From: a virus
Virus record (IMG/VR): IMGVR_UViG_3300017987_000207
Span: 1-36,126 of that record
Length of the DNA: 36,126 nucleotides
Direction: 5' to 3' (one strand)
Shown here: piece by piece, positions 28,626 to 36,122 of the stretch
Layout of the letters: the number at the start of each line of letters is the position of its first letter
How positions within the stretch are numbered: the first letter of the stretch is position 1
Position numbers and translations under genes: made by a program
The notes under the pieces: generated by a model
Told to the model about the DNA's origin: nothing
The model's database searches: none
Seen by the model: only the letters and a program-made list of their open reading frames with translations

Positions 28626-30752
28626 CTACGTCGCCGGGTTCTCGTTCGCGACCGCGAACGCCGCGGCGTGCGCGAGCGCGACGTCGGCGTCCTGGAAACC
28701 GCGGAGGACGAGGCCGCCGCTGTCGCCGAGGGTCGTCTCGTCGGGCATGAGGTCGAGGACCCCCCACTCGCCGATATAGAGCCACGGGAAATGGCCGGCG
28801 ATGATCGGGTGATCGGAGCCGGCCCCGAGATCCTTCGGGAGCGCGTTCGTCACCTGGGCGGGGTAGCCGTTGAGCTCGCCCGCGTCGCGCGAACCCGTCC
28901 ACACGGGAACGCCGGCCCCGGCGTCACGGAATCGACCCTTGAGCCGTCCCCGCATCTCCGGAGTCGTGACGTAGCCGAGGCCGCCCGCGTCCGCGTTCGC
29001 GGCCGCGACGAGCGTCTCGAGCTCGATCGCCGACTGATACTCGGTCGTCCCGTTCGTGGGGACCCACGTCCCGGCACCAACGCCGGAGGCATTCAGGATG
29101 CCCTCGGGCTCCGCGCCCGTCCCCGAACCGGCGAGGCCGGCAATGTCGATCCCCTTCGCGATCGCCGTCGTGATCGACTGGCGGAGGAGGTTCTCGACGG
29201 CGGGGGTCGACTGGAGAAGCATCCGGCGAGTGACGTCGACGCGGCTCCGGAGCGTGTGCGGCTCCATCGACACGACGCCGAACTGCACGTTCGAGTCGCC
29301 GCTGCCCGCGTTCTCACCGACCCACCCGACGGTCGCGTCGGTGAGTTGCTTCGGGAAATCCACGTTCCCGACGAGTCCCGGGATCACGGTCGCCCCGAGG
29401 CGTCCGAGGACCGACGCGTTCCGCAGAATCTCGATGAAATTCTGCGACATGAGGTCGGTCGCGACGAGGCCGGCGCCGAACGTGTTCGGCGTGGCGTAGC
29501 CGGTGGCCGCACGCTGGGCGATCTCCTCGGCGGAGGGACCCCACGCGGACCGCGAGAGGACGTCCCACGGAACGAACACGCCGCGCGCGGAGCGTCCGAG
29601 GTTCTCGGCGACGGTCTTCGACGCCTCGAGCTCGAGGCAATTGTCGACCCGCTCGCCGAGCTTCCGCTCGAGGGCGAGGTTCACGGCCTTGCGGACCGAG
29701 AACTGCGACGTCTCACGCTCGGACATTCCGAGCTCGGTCGTGGGAGCCTCGAGGGGCTTCCCTTCCTTCGCGCGCTCGATTCGGAGCTCGCCGAGGAACG
29801 CGCTCACGGACTGGCCGCTGCGGACCGCTTCCGAGATCCGTTCGCGATCGACGCCGTAGTTCCCGCCGATCTCCTCGAGGTTCGTCACGCGCTCGCGCTC
29901 CTCGGCGCGGATCGTTTCCGCGTCGGGCGTGGCGGGCTGCGTCTCCGTCACCCGAACCTCGGGCGTCGGGGTCGGCGTCGCGCTGGGCGCGGGCGCCGGA
30001 GCGGGTTCGGCGATGCGAATAAATTCGACACCGTCGACGCGCTCCTCGTCGATCATCACCTCGGAACGCGAGGCTACATGGAGGGCTCGGACCTGCATCG
30101 GTTCCGGCTCCTTTCGTCGTGCGGTCGTGACGAGAGTCGTCTCGACCGTTTCGTCGACCGCCGCCGAGCGATGCGACCCGACCGTCGGGTCCGCCGGCAT
30201 ACTGGCGATCGTGATTTCGTAGAGCTCCCAATCGGTGACGCGCCACGACTCCCCGTCGTCGCCCGTCTCCGTGAGCTCCATCCGGTGAACGCGATAACCG
30301 AAACTCACCCCCTGGCGAATTCCGTCCTCGACGTCCTGACGCACGGCGGCCGCTGCGTCGGATCGGGAGAACCGGACCCGCGCCCTCGCGACTCGGTCCT
30401 CTCCGATCGAAACGGACATAACGCGACCCACGGTCGCGTCGCTCCAATGATTCTCGAGGAGAGGGCACACCCCCTGCTCGACTCGCTCGACGCGCGCGGC
30501 CTGCGGCGTGACGTCGAGGATCTCGGTCCCGAAATAGCGCTCGACCGGGAACTCGGACGCGAAAGCGAGATCGACCTCGAGGAACTCGCCCTCGGCGTCT
30601 TCGGTCCCGTCCTGGCGCACGCGGTAGACGCGCGAGAGGTCGATCGAGTGTCGAGGGACCTCTCGATAGAGCTTCGTCGTCGGGACTGTGGCCTGCCCCG
30701 TCTCGAGGAACGCCTCGAGCTCGTCTCGCGATAGAAAACGCGGGTGTTTCAT
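28626..30752 (-). CDS. Fused prohead protease and HK97-type major capsid protein
   Basis: Product of 708 aa. Residues about 55-195 are a U35-type prohead protease: LENHWSDATVGRV (His 102), GVSFGYRV (Ser 150) and the ITIASMPADPTVG end. A linker rich in Pro/Thr and a helical delta-like region follow. From about 340 the HK97-fold major capsid protein runs to the end (GVFVPWDVL, LGATVIPGLVGNVDFPKQLT, LLQSTPAVENLLRQSITTAI, GYPAQVTNALP). The fusion joins maturation protease and capsid in one chain. An internal ATG (M219, 30098) with AAAGGAG could supply a separate 490-aa capsid precursor. ATG at 30752 overlaps the portal stop. Confidence 0.92.
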   Translation of the reverse strand: MKHPRFLSRDELEAFLETGQATVPTTKLYREVPRHSIDLSRVYRVRQDGTEDAEGEFLEVDLAFASEFPVERYFGTEILDVTPQAARVERVEQGVCPLLENHWSDATVGRVMSVSIGEDRVARARVRFSRSDAAAAVRQDVEDGIRQGVSFGYRVHRMELTETGDDGESWRVTDWELYEITIASMPADPTVGSHRSAAVDETVETTLVTTARRKEPEPMQVRALHVASRSEVMIDEERVDGVEFIRIAEPAPAPAPSATPTPTPEVRVTETQPATPDAETIRAEERERVTNLEEIGGNYGVDRERISEAVRSGQSVSAFLGELRIERAKEGKPLEAPTTELGMSERETSQFSVRKAVNLALERKLGERVDNCLELEASKTVAENLGRSARGVFVPWDVLSRSAWGPSAEEIAQRAATGYATPNTFGAGLVATDLMSQNFIEILRNASVLGRLGATVIPGLVGNVDFPKQLTDATVGWVGENAGSGDSNVQFGVVSMEPHTLRSRVDVTRRMLLQSTPAVENLLRQSITTAIAKGIDIAGLAGSGTGAEPEGILNASGVGAGTWVPTNGTTEYQSAIELETLVAAANADAGGLGYVTTPEMRGRLKGRFRDAGAGVPVWTGSRDAGELNGYPAQVTNALPKDLGAGSDHPIIAGHFPWLYIGEWGVLDLMPDETTLGDSGGLVLRGFQDADVALAHAAAFAVANENPAT
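30096..30114 (-). promoter_or_regulatory. Internal ribosome site for a separate capsid product
   Basis: On the minus strand AAAGGAG (30114-30108) is nine bases from an in-frame ATG (30098), which begins MQVRALHVAS right after the protease domain. This is a near-perfect Shine-Dalgarno inside the fused gene. It would yield the 490-aa capsid precursor (28626-30098) in excess over the fused protease. Confidence 0.55.
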
Positions 30753-32347
30753 TCGTCCGTTTCTCCCTGGGGCTCCGGTTCGTCCGGCGGCGCCTCGACG
30801 GCGTCGATCGGGTGGGGGATCCCGAGCGCGGCGAACTTCTCTCGCTCTTTCGCCACCCGATCGAGGTGCTCGTCGAGCGTGCGGCCGGTCGTCTCCGCGA
30901 CGACGTCCTCGACGGTGCGCGTTGCGTTTCGCAGCGCGCGGTCGTCGCCCTTCGATTCCTTGTCGGGGTCGAGCCATCGCCACCCCCGAGCCTGCCAGCG
31001 GTGCGGGACGTAGAGGTCGAGCTTCCCGGGATCGAGCTTCACGGCGTCGAATAGGAGCGAGGTCGAGAGCCAATTCGGATAGATCCGATCGCGAAACCCG
31101 CAATCCTCGACGATCCACTGTCGGAGGTTCCGGTAGTGCGAACGATCGGCGAGCTCGTCCTGCCGGAGCGAGCCATACGAGACGCCCTCGAGGTCGCGAG
31201 CGAGCGAGTTATACGAGACGCCGAGGCCCGCAGCGATCGAGCGGAGTAGTGATTTCGTGAACGGCCCGAACGCCGTCGACGGGTGATCGGGGTCGTGCCC
31301 CTTGAACTCCCAGCCCTCCGGCAGAATCTCAATCGAGCCGGGCTCGACGGCCTCGAGGAACGCCTCGCCGTCCTTCGTGAGCGCTTCCCCGTTGTATTCC
31401 TCGCCGGGCGGCGCCTGGAGGAACCCCATTTTCGCCGCGCCCCATCGGGCGGCCGCCGCCTCGGCCTCGTGATAGCCGAGCAACTGATAGAGCCGCTGCC
31501 CGACCGTCGTCAGCCACGTTACGGCGCGAGTCTGTCCCGGTCGCATCGCTTCCGGCCGACGGCAAACGATCACGCGGTCGGCCGGCACGCGGCGACGCTC
31601 GACGTTGCGGCGGTTCCCCGGATAGAAGTAGTCGCCGGGCGGCTCCGTCAGGAACCAGAACGCGACCGGGCGCCGGTATCGGTTCATTTCGACGCCCATC
31701 CGGACGACGTTCCCGTTCGGGAGCTCCTCGTTATGCGTTTCGTCGACGAGGTCCGCCTCGAGGAGCTCGAGGGCGTATCCGAACTCGTTCCCCGCGGCCT
31801 CGCCGTAGACCTCGACGAGAAACACCTCGCCGTCGGTGCCGACGGACCGAATGATCCGCTTTTGCAGAGACGCGAGGCCGTAGCGGCCGCACACGGTCGT
31901 CTTTCCGGGCTTCGCCCATTCGGTGAAACCCTCGAGGATCCGACGCTCGGCCAGTGGCGCCCTGGCCGTCGAGCTCCTCGAGCTCCGCGGCTCCGGAACG
32001 GGACGGATCCCGAGCTCGCCGACGACGTTCTCGTCGAGCATTTGCCAGAGCCGCGCGATATAGGGGTCGTTCTCGGCGAGCTCGCGAGCTCGAGCGCGAA
32101 GCGTCGCCAGGGCGTAGCGGACCGTCCCGTCGGCGGTCGTCGTCATGCGCGACCACGTCGACGCGAGCCGGTCGGCCTCGCTCATATCGTAGACCCGTCG
32201 AGCGTTCCTCGAGATCCGGCGATGCGCGGCCAGGGCGGACGCCTCGGACCGCCGGGCGGGGACCGAGAGGAGCTCGGCCGCGTGGCGGTGCTGGAGGGTC
32301 GTCGCTGCGCGGTCGCTGCGAGCTCGGAGACGGGTCCACAAACTCAC
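30749..32347 (-). CDS. Portal protein (lambda gpB type)
   Basis: Product of 532 aa. LRARARELAENDPYIARLWQ and LDENVVGELGIRPV, RRILEGFTEWAKPGK, GYALELLEADLVDET, the FTKSLLRSIAAGLGVSYNSL run and YGSLRQDEL are the classical run of lambda-type portals (phage_portal_2). It forms the dodecameric vertex through which terminase pumps DNA. The C-terminus is Pro/Glu-rich. The GTG at 32347 overlaps the upstream stop (GTGA); the longer Arg-rich upstream frame is a shadow. Confidence 0.95.
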   Translation of the reverse strand: MSLWTRLRARSDRAATTLQHRHAAELLSVPARRSEASALAAHRRISRNARRVYDMSEADRLASTWSRMTTTADGTVRYALATLRARARELAENDPYIARLWQMLDENVVGELGIRPVPEPRSSRSSTARAPLAERRILEGFTEWAKPGKTTVCGRYGLASLQKRIIRSVGTDGEVFLVEVYGEAAGNEFGYALELLEADLVDETHNEELPNGNVVRMGVEMNRYRRPVAFWFLTEPPGDYFYPGNRRNVERRRVPADRVIVCRRPEAMRPGQTRAVTWLTTVGQRLYQLLGYHEAEAAAARWGAAKMGFLQAPPGEEYNGEALTKDGEAFLEAVEPGSIEILPEGWEFKGHDPDHPSTAFGPFTKSLLRSIAAGLGVSYNSLARDLEGVSYGSLRQDELADRSHYRNLRQWIVEDCGFRDRIYPNWLSTSLLFDAVKLDPGKLDLYVPHRWQARGWRWLDPDKESKGDDRALRNATRTVEDVVAETTGRTLDEHLDRVAKEREKFAALGIPHPIDAVEAPPDEPEPQGETDE

Positions 32348-32892
32348 GGCATACCTACGCGCACCGTCCGCGGTGCCTTTCGCTTGCCGAGCGCCTCGAG
32401 GGCGCGCTCGTTCTCGACCTGCCGGCGATAGCTCGAGAGGAGCGAGCGGAGCTCGGGGATCGGAATCCGCTCGATCGAGCGGCCGGCGATCGTGTACGAG
32501 AGGACGTTCGAGTCGGCGACGCCTTCGATCGCGGCCTCGAGGCGCGCGACCATTCGCTCGGCGTGCGTCGATTGATCGCCGAGCGCCGAGGCGTCCTCGA
32601 GGTTCGCTCGGATCGTGAGCCGACCGGAGTCGACGACGACGCGCTCGCCCTGGCCGACGTTCGTCGCGACGGCCTCCCAGCGATAGGCGCCGGCCTGCGT
32701 AAATTCCTCGAGGTCGAACGCGAGCTCGAACCCCGAACCGTCGACCGTTCCGTCGACGTCGACGTCCTCGGGGCCTCGGAAGTGATACGCGAGCGTCCAC
32801 CCGTCGCCCGGATCGTAGTCCGAGCTCGAGAACCGCCACGCGAACGACTCGCCCGCACCGATCACGACGGGGGGTCGGGTGTAGTCGCTCAT
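32344..32892 (-). CDS. Putative connector/gpW-like fusion protein
   Basis: Product of 182 aa with two parts. Residues 1-100 are beta-rich (FAWRFSSSDYDPGDGWTLAY, FDLEEFTQAGAYRWEAVATN, VVVDSGRLTIRAN). Residues about 105-180 are helical, with ERMVARLEAAIEGVADSNVL, SYTIAGRSIERIPIPELRSL and LSSYRRQVENERALEALGK, recalling the 'Y..GR......eL......y...' pattern of small gpW/DUF6148-type proteins that sit between terminase and portal. The fusion with the beta part is unusual. ATG at 32892 overlaps the previous stop. Confidence 0.6.
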   Translation of the reverse strand: MSDYTRPPVVIGAGESFAWRFSSSDYDPGDGWTLAYHFRGPEDVDVDGTVDGSGFELAFDLEEFTQAGAYRWEAVATNVGQGERVVVDSGRLTIRANLEDASALGDQSTHAERMVARLEAAIEGVADSNVLSYTIAGRSIERIPIPELRSLLSSYRRQVENERALEALGKRKAPRTVRVGMP

Positions 32893-33227
32893 GCGCGCGC
32901 CGGCCTGCCGACGATCAGATAGACGACGAGGAACCCGTCGAACGGACCGACGAACGCGGCGCGGACGTGCGTCCCCCACACTTCGGCGGGTGCGAATTCC
33001 TGCGAGTCGAGATTTCCGGGCGTGAGTAGATCGGCCGGCGTGACGGACCACGTCGTCCGGACCCACGTCGTCCCACCGTCGGGCGACACCTCGAGCCATG
33101 CGGTCCCGGTCGTCCCGCCACCGATGCCCTGCAACTGCACGCCGGCGGGCTGATTCGGATCGAGCTCGAACTCCGGCTCGCTTCCCTCGTCCGTGTGAAT
33201 TCCGAGGGGTAGGATTCCGGCGGCCAT
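32889..33227 (-). CDS. Beta-rich virion-like protein, paralog 1
   Basis: Product of 112 aa. A single beta-sandwich pattern with TAWLEVSPDGGTTWVR and VRAAFVGPFDGFLVVYLIVG. The following gene has the same scheme (TVTLEVSPNDGASWQP, AGATGPAVNVWFG), so they are tandem paralogs. The D-G-G-x-x-W turn resembles BNR/Asp-box hairpins. Small beta proteins between terminase and portal may decorate the capsid or neck. ATG at 33227, directly after the neighbour's stop. Confidence 0.65.
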   Translation of the reverse strand: MAAGILPLGIHTDEGSEPEFELDPNQPAGVQLQGIGGGTTGTAWLEVSPDGGTTWVRTTWSVTPADLLTPGNLDSQEFAPAEVWGTHVRAAFVGPFDGFLVVYLIVGRPARA

Positions 33228-33521
33228 CTACGGGTGAGCTCCGAACCACACGTTCACGGCCGGCCCCGTGGCGCCGGCGAGAACGAGGCGAGCGTGAGTC
33301 CCACCGAAGCGCCGAACGAACGCCAACGAGGTCGGCCAGTAGGCCGAGATCCCCGTCGCAACGGGTTGCCAGGACGCCCCATCGTTAGGGGAAACCTCGA
33401 GCGTCACGGTCGCCGCGCTCGCGCCGCGGTCGACTGCGACGTGCATCCCGAGGAGCCCCTCGGAGAGCGGGATCGGGTCGGTCGTGACGTTGCCCGTCTC
33501 GTCGATGATGACGTGTTGCAC
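33228..33521 (-). CDS. Beta-rich virion-like protein, paralog 2
   Basis: Product of 97 aa. VQHVIIDETGNVTTDPIPLS, then LGMHVAVDRGASAATVTLEV and SPNDGASWQPVATG, ends with ARLVLAGATGPAVNVWFGAH. It pairs with paralog 1 in strand order. GTG at 33521 has a consensus AGGAGG seven bases upstream, the best ribosome site in this part of the window, so high expression is likely: a decoration-type protein is a reasonable guess. The long upstream frame is a terminase shadow. Confidence 0.65.
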   Translation of the reverse strand: MQHVIIDETGNVTTDPIPLSEGLLGMHVAVDRGASAATVTLEVSPNDGASWQPVATGISAYWPTSLAFVRRFGGTHARLVLAGATGPAVNVWFGAHP

Positions 33522-33532
33522 CGTTCGGCCTC

Positions 33533-35668
33533 CTATCGACGCCGGCCTCGAGGCCCGCGTCCGTTTCTTCGTCGCCGAGCTCGGAGCGCGGCGGTTTCCA
33601 TCTTGTCGGCGAGCGACGGACCCTCGTCCGCCGGCGGCGGGGGAGCGTCCTCGAGCTCGGGCGCGTCCTCGAGCTCGTCGTCGTCCTGGCCGTCGTCGTC
33701 CTCGAGCTCGAGCTCCTCGGCCTCGAGCTCCGCCAGGGCGGCGCGGGCGTCCTCCGCGGCTCGAGCGAGGTTCGCCTCGAGGCGGTCGAAATTGGGATTC
33801 AGGCTCGCCAGGGCGGCCGACGCGTAGACGCGAACGTCGAGGGCCTCGTTCCTCGGGTGAACGAGCTTGAATCGCCGCGCCTGCCGGACGCCGCGGACGT
33901 AGCGCGCGGGCTCCGGAACCTCGGCCGTGAGTTGCGCGAAATATTCCTCGTCGTACTCGGACCGCCGCGGGAAGTGGCAATAGCCGGGCTTGTCGGGATC
34001 CTTCACGTTGAGCCGGTGGAGGAGGGCGGCCTTCCCCGAGTCGACTCCCAGAATGTGAACGGCCACGCGGCCGACGTTCTTTCGCGAGGACCTCGAGGCA
34101 CGTTTCGGCCAGAGCGGCCGGCCCTCGCCCTCTTTGCCTTTGATCGCGTAGACCCGGCGACGCTGGCGCCGCTTCGCGAAGCGATAGACCTCGTCGGTGT
34201 GATGGCCGCCGGAGTCGACGCACGTCGCGGCGATCCCGATCGGAGCTCCGTCCTCGCGAACGAACCGTTTCCCGAGGATCTCGTCGAGCCGACGATCGGC
34301 CTCGGGATCCTGGGGGTCGAAATCGAGGAGGTCCGCCGGGTCCCCGTGGACGACGTGATACTCGAGGCTCCACGAGTGGCCCCGCTTGCCCCACCCGACG
34401 ACCTCGACCTCGACGCGGTCGCCCTGGACGTCGACGCCGGCCGTCACGACGAGGACGTCGTCGGGAACCTTCGGGCCGTAGTCCTCGCGGCGAGCGACGA
34501 GCTCGTCGAGCTCGAGATCGAGCGTCACGTCCCGCCAGAGCTCGGCGAGACGGGTGTTTATGAAAACCTTGAGGGCTTCGGGGTTTCCCTGCGCCTGGAG
34601 CCACTCGAGCACGAGGTCGCGAATTGAGAGCCACGGCGAATAGAGCGCCGAGAGGTGGAACCCTGCAATCGAGCGAACCTCGGGACGCTCTTTTCGCCAG
34701 AATCCGACGCCGACCGCTTCGTGTCGCTCTGTATCGTCCCATTCCGCGCCGCAATGCTCGCAAACGTAGGCGGCCGCGGCGGCCGCGCTCTCGTCGTCGA
34801 GCTCCGCGGGCCAATGGACATTCTTCCACGCGAGGACCTGCGGCTCGTCGCAATGCTGGCACGGAACCCAATAGCGCCGCTTGTCGGAGCGCTCCCAGAG
34901 CTCCCAGATTCGAGACTCGCCCTCGTTCCCCGGGCTCGAGATCCATCCCCGGATCCGATTCCAGAAATTCGAGGTCCGTTTCGAGGCGAGGCCGATCGGA
35001 TCGCCTTCGGTGCCGGCCGAGAGCGGCCAGCGGTCGACCTCGTCGCCGAGGACCGCGCGGCGAGGCCGGCCTGCGAGTCCGCCCGGCGCGTTCGCGCCCG
35101 CGATGGCAAGCTGCCCGCCCGGGAATTGCTTCTCGAGGATCTCCTGCCCGGTCTTTTTCGATTTCGGGTCGCCGATCAGTCGGCGCAGCGCCGGCGAGTC
35201 CCGGAGCATCGGAACGAGCCGGAGTTTCGACCATGCGCGCGCGAGCTCGAGCGTAGGCTGCACGAATAGGATCGGGCACGGGTCGCGGTGGATCAGGTAT
35301 CCGAGGACGTTGTTCAGCGCCTCGGTTTTCCCAAGCTGCGAGCCGAACACGCCGACGACGTCCTCGACCTGGGGGTCGCCGAAAGCGTCTTGGAACTCGA
35401 CGAGGTAGGGCGTCCGGGCGTTCGTCCATCGGCCGGGCTCGCTCGAGCCCTCGCTCGAGAGGTGACGCTCGGCGTCGGCCCACTCGGAAACGGTCTGCGG
35501 CGGCGGCGGTCTAAGCGCTCGAGCTCGAGCTCTCTCGAGAGCCTCCTCCGCCGCCCTTCTCGCGTGCTTGCTCGCTTGCTCGCGCCGCGAATCCCACGCC
35601 GTCGGCGAGCTCGTCGAGGACCTCTCGGACCTCCGCGTCGATGATTGCTTGCGCGCGGGTCGCGTCAC
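33533..35668 (-). CDS. terL: Terminase large subunit (lambda GpA family)
   Basis: Product of up to 711 aa. ATPase: Walker A GSQLGKT (109-115) and Walker B VLGDE (206-210). A zinc ribbon CQHC...CEHC (270/273, 303/306) follows. Nuclease: GVDVQGD (Asp 413) and CVDSGGHHTDEVY (Asp 485). The C-terminus is a long acidic Glu/Leu/Asp stretch. It cuts and pumps the DNA into the prohead, probably at cos as in lambda. The GTG at 35668 is the only canonical start before the ATPase domain; it would overlap the small subunit by 158 bp and has no ribosome site. The first 55 residues look non-homologous, so the true start is uncertain. Confidence 0.93.
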   Translation of the reverse strand: MTRPARKQSSTRRSERSSTSSPTAWDSRREQASKHARRAAEEALERARARALRPPPPQTVSEWADAERHLSSEGSSEPGRWTNARTPYLVEFQDAFGDPQVEDVVGVFGSQLGKTEALNNVLGYLIHRDPCPILFVQPTLELARAWSKLRLVPMLRDSPALRRLIGDPKSKKTGQEILEKQFPGGQLAIAGANAPGGLAGRPRRAVLGDEVDRWPLSAGTEGDPIGLASKRTSNFWNRIRGWISSPGNEGESRIWELWERSDKRRYWVPCQHCDEPQVLAWKNVHWPAELDDESAAAAAAYVCEHCGAEWDDTERHEAVGVGFWRKERPEVRSIAGFHLSALYSPWLSIRDLVLEWLQAQGNPEALKVFINTRLAELWRDVTLDLELDELVARREDYGPKVPDDVLVVTAGVDVQGDRVEVEVVGWGKRGHSWSLEYHVVHGDPADLLDFDPQDPEADRRLDEILGKRFVREDGAPIGIAATCVDSGGHHTDEVYRFAKRRQRRRVYAIKGKEGEGRPLWPKRASRSSRKNVGRVAVHILGVDSGKAALLHRLNVKDPDKPGYCHFPRRSEYDEEYFAQLTAEVPEPARYVRGVRQARRFKLVHPRNEALDVRVYASAALASLNPNFDRLEANLARAAEDARAALAELEAEELELEDDDGQDDDELEDAPELEDAPPPPADEGPSLADKMETAALRARRRRNGRGPRGRRR

Positions 35669-36062
35669 GGGTCGCCACCACTCGCGGCGCGACCTTCGTC
35701 GCGACGCCGAGAATCTTCGAGCGAACGGTCGAATAGTCTCGCTCGACGAGCTCCGAGACGATCGCGACCTCGACGAGCTCGCCGCGACGCTTCCCGACCT
35801 CGAGCCGCGCGAGCTCGGCCTCGGCGATCATCTTCTCCGTTCGAGCCTCCTCGAACGAGATCAGCGGAGCCGGCGCCTCCTCCGGCGCGGCCTCGGCGAT
35901 TCGCCACTCGATCACGGCCCGCGAATTGAACCGATTCCCGCGGCCGCCCTTCGGAGGCGGCTCGGCGGGACACCCCCGTTTGACCCATTGGTCGACCGTA
36001 GTCAGGGCGACCCCATGCTGTCGAGCGAGCTCCGCCCGCGTGAGCGTCTTCCCCTTCGCCAT
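35511..36062 (-). CDS. Terminase small subunit (Nu1-like)
   Basis: Product of 183 aa. Residues 1-50 are a winged-helix/HTH, KTLTRAELARQHGVALTTVD then QWVKRGCPAEPPPKGGRGNR, as in lambda Nu1. Residues about 70-150 form the helical oligomerisation part (EEARTEKMIAEAELARLEVG, ERDYSTVRSKILGVATKVAP), and the end is Gly/Ser-rich. It recognises the packaging site and recruits the large subunit. ATG at 36062. The end overlaps the large-subunit frame, including a SSSSS/RARAR stretch read from one GAGCTCGAGCTC run. First gene of the leftward late operon. Confidence 0.88.
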   Translation of the reverse strand: MAKGKTLTRAELARQHGVALTTVDQWVKRGCPAEPPPKGGRGNRFNSRAVIEWRIAEAAPEEAPAPLISFEEARTEKMIAEAELARLEVGKRRGELVEVAIVSELVERDYSTVRSKILGVATKVAPRVVATRDATRAQAIIDAEVREVLDELADGVGFAARASEQAREKGGGGGSRESSSSSA

Positions 36063-36102
36063 TCGTAGTAGTAGCCCCCCGTTCGAGCGGGGTGTGTCTA
36101 GG

Positions 36103-36122
36103 AAAACGCGGCGGCTCCGCGT
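36103..36122 (-). terminator. Intrinsic terminator upstream of the terminase genes
   Basis: On the minus strand ACGCGG and CCGCGT pair around AGCCG and are followed by TTTTCC. It would stop leftward transcripts entering from beyond the right end. A second, weaker stem CCCCG/CGGGG lies at 36077-36092. A promoter for the late operon should be near here, but none is clear. Confidence 0.5.

Noticed and set aside
28668-30734. 688-aa plus-strand open frame opposite the capsid gene
   Set aside because: It mirrors the protease-capsid gene codon for codon; the HK97 motifs on the minus strand are clear, and no ribosome site or domain supports the plus frame.
35645-36068. Plus-strand frames at the right end as an alternative early gene
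   Set aside because: They lie opposite the Nu1-like HTH gene and have shadow-type Arg/Leu composition.
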